A DNA stretch of 5,094 nucleotides from Microcaldota archaeon. Its GTDB lineage: Archaea; Micrarchaeota; Micrarchaeia; Micrarchaeales; Micrarchaeaceae. The stretch covers positions 1-5,094 of the forward strand of contig JAJZXZ010000028.1 in the NCBI GenBank assembly GCA_021806185.1, read 5' to 3'. This document shows, one piece after another, positions 4,674-5,094 of the stretch (positions within the stretch are counted from its first letter, which is position 1; every line of letters begins with the position of its first letter). Both the position numbers and the translations under genes were made by a program. The notes beneath the pieces are model-generated. The model did no database searches. It saw only the letters and a list, made by a program, of their open reading frames with translations, and was not told the origin of the DNA.

Positions 4674-5094
4674 TTATCCTCTTCAATATATCGCTAGCTA
4701 CCTGCCCGGCGGTCATTCCTGATGTATTTATTATTACATCAAAGGGTTTTTTATCTCTGCCTAATTTAATCCCATATAGGCGCCTGTAGAGCCTATAGTT
4801 CATTGCGTCGCGTTCGCCTATTATGCGCCTTGCCAATTTGGCGCTTATTCCATCCCGGCGCGCCATCCTCGTAGCCCTCACGCTCTTGCTGGCGTCGAGC
4901 CACACCTTGAACCCTTTCTTCGAAAGCCACGGCATCGTGTAGCTGGTCATAACCACCCTGCCTTTCTTTATCCTTTCGAGCATGCGCCTGTCCGCCTCCC
5001 TGTCGAACCTCTGGTCGTTTTCGCGCTCACCAAGGAAGCGCATGCCTTCGTCAGAGTCCCACCAACCGGCCCCGCCGGGCGTGTAGCCAGATCG
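4666..5094 (-). CDS. cmk: Archaeal-type cytidylate kinase, C-terminal part, cut by window edge
   Basis: The minus-strand frame is open to the right edge and gives 142 residues. An ATG at 5043 is internal, not the start: the 17 codons upstream of it stay open and read like family sequence (GGAGWWDSDEGMRFL). The enzyme phosphorylates CMP/dCMP with ATP in pyrimidine nucleotide recycling. Recognised parts are the FDREADRRMLERIKKGRVVMTSYTM stretch, counterpart of the I-D-x-x-x-D-x-R...G-x-V-x-x-S/E-x-R segment; the strand FKVWLDAS with the following arginine-rich RATRMARRDGIS, typical of the kinase lid; RDAMNYRLYRRLYGI; and the terminal FDVIINTSGMTAGQVASDI. About 45 N-terminal residues, including the ATP P-loop, lie outside, so catalytic integrity cannot be judged. 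Its stop is embedded in the ribosome-binding site of the eL14 gene. A related small-molecule kinase of the same fold is the alternative. Confidence 0.82.
   Translation of the reverse strand, partial: RSGYTPGGAGWWDSDEGMRFLGERENDQRFDREADRRMLERIKKGRVVMTSYTMPWLSKKGFKVWLDASKSVRATRMARRDGISAKLARRIIGERDAMNYRLYRRLYGIKLGRDKKPFDVIINTSGMTAGQVASDILKRIKE

Noticed and set aside
4435..4722. 95-residue plus-strand open frame over eL14 and the cmk end
   Set aside because: It opposes two well-matched genes and looks like the complement of their Lys/Arg-rich sequence.
5041..5043. ATG at 5043 as the cmk start
   Set aside because: It would remove the P-loop and other conserved N-terminal parts; the frame stays open to the window edge with family-like sequence.
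1..5094. CRISPR arrays, insertion sequences, tRNA or rRNA genes, toxin-antitoxin or defence genes
   Set aside because: The window is filled by housekeeping and respiratory genes; I saw no spaced direct repeats, terminal inverted repeats, transposase motifs or tRNA-like cloverleaf segments.

Overview
The window looks archaeal. Its genes include an archaeal-type D-aminoacyl-tRNA deacylase (DtdA), prefoldin beta, Mre11, ribosomal protein eL14 and an archaeal-type cytidylate kinase. Codon choice is rich in ATA (Ile) and AGG (Arg), genes are packed with ATGA and 1-nt junctions, and two ribosome-binding sites match the archaeal 16S tail (GGTGA, AGGAGTGAT). The compactness, and nuo genes scattered among housekeeping genes, would suit a small-genome DPANN archaeon of the Micrarchaeum (ARMAN) type. 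That placement is inference from memory; a Thermoplasmatales-related lineage is the main alternative.

Layout, left to right. Positions 1-380 (minus) carry the N-terminal two-fifths or so of dtdA, cut by the window edge. A 66-bp divergent gap (381-446) holds one TATA-like element that could serve both directions. Positions 447-2835 (plus) are a tight nuoA-nuoB-nuoC-nuoD cluster encoding a small membrane subunit and the Q-module subunits of a complex I-like dehydrogenase; each of its genes overlaps the next. After 30 bp come pfdB (prefoldin beta) and mre11, joined by an ATGA overlap. From the right edge, cmk (partial) and the eL14 gene run on the minus strand and meet mre11 stop codon to stop codon with no base between. 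No stretch over 300 bp lacks a gene.

How the genes work together. NuoB, NuoC and NuoD would form the iron-sulfur/quinone-reducing core docked on the membrane, with NuoA helping to shape the quinone-site/proton-channel junction. NuoB keeps all four N2-cluster cysteines, and NuoD keeps the quinone-site His, Tyr and Asp, so the module looks functional. The NuoH-N genes do not follow, and no NuoE/F/G gene is seen, so the electron donor cannot be told. The remaining genes are housekeeping: chirality proofreading, chaperone, DNA end processing, ribosome, and pyrimidine nucleotide supply.

I found no clearly novel defence, mobile or RNA system. The most unusual points are an imperfect 22-bp repeat at the nuoA/B and nuoB/C junctions, the long nuoB/nuoC overlap, the displaced pfdB-mre11 pair, a GTHE variant of the Mre11 GNHD motif, and a NuoA that lacks usual conserved residues.
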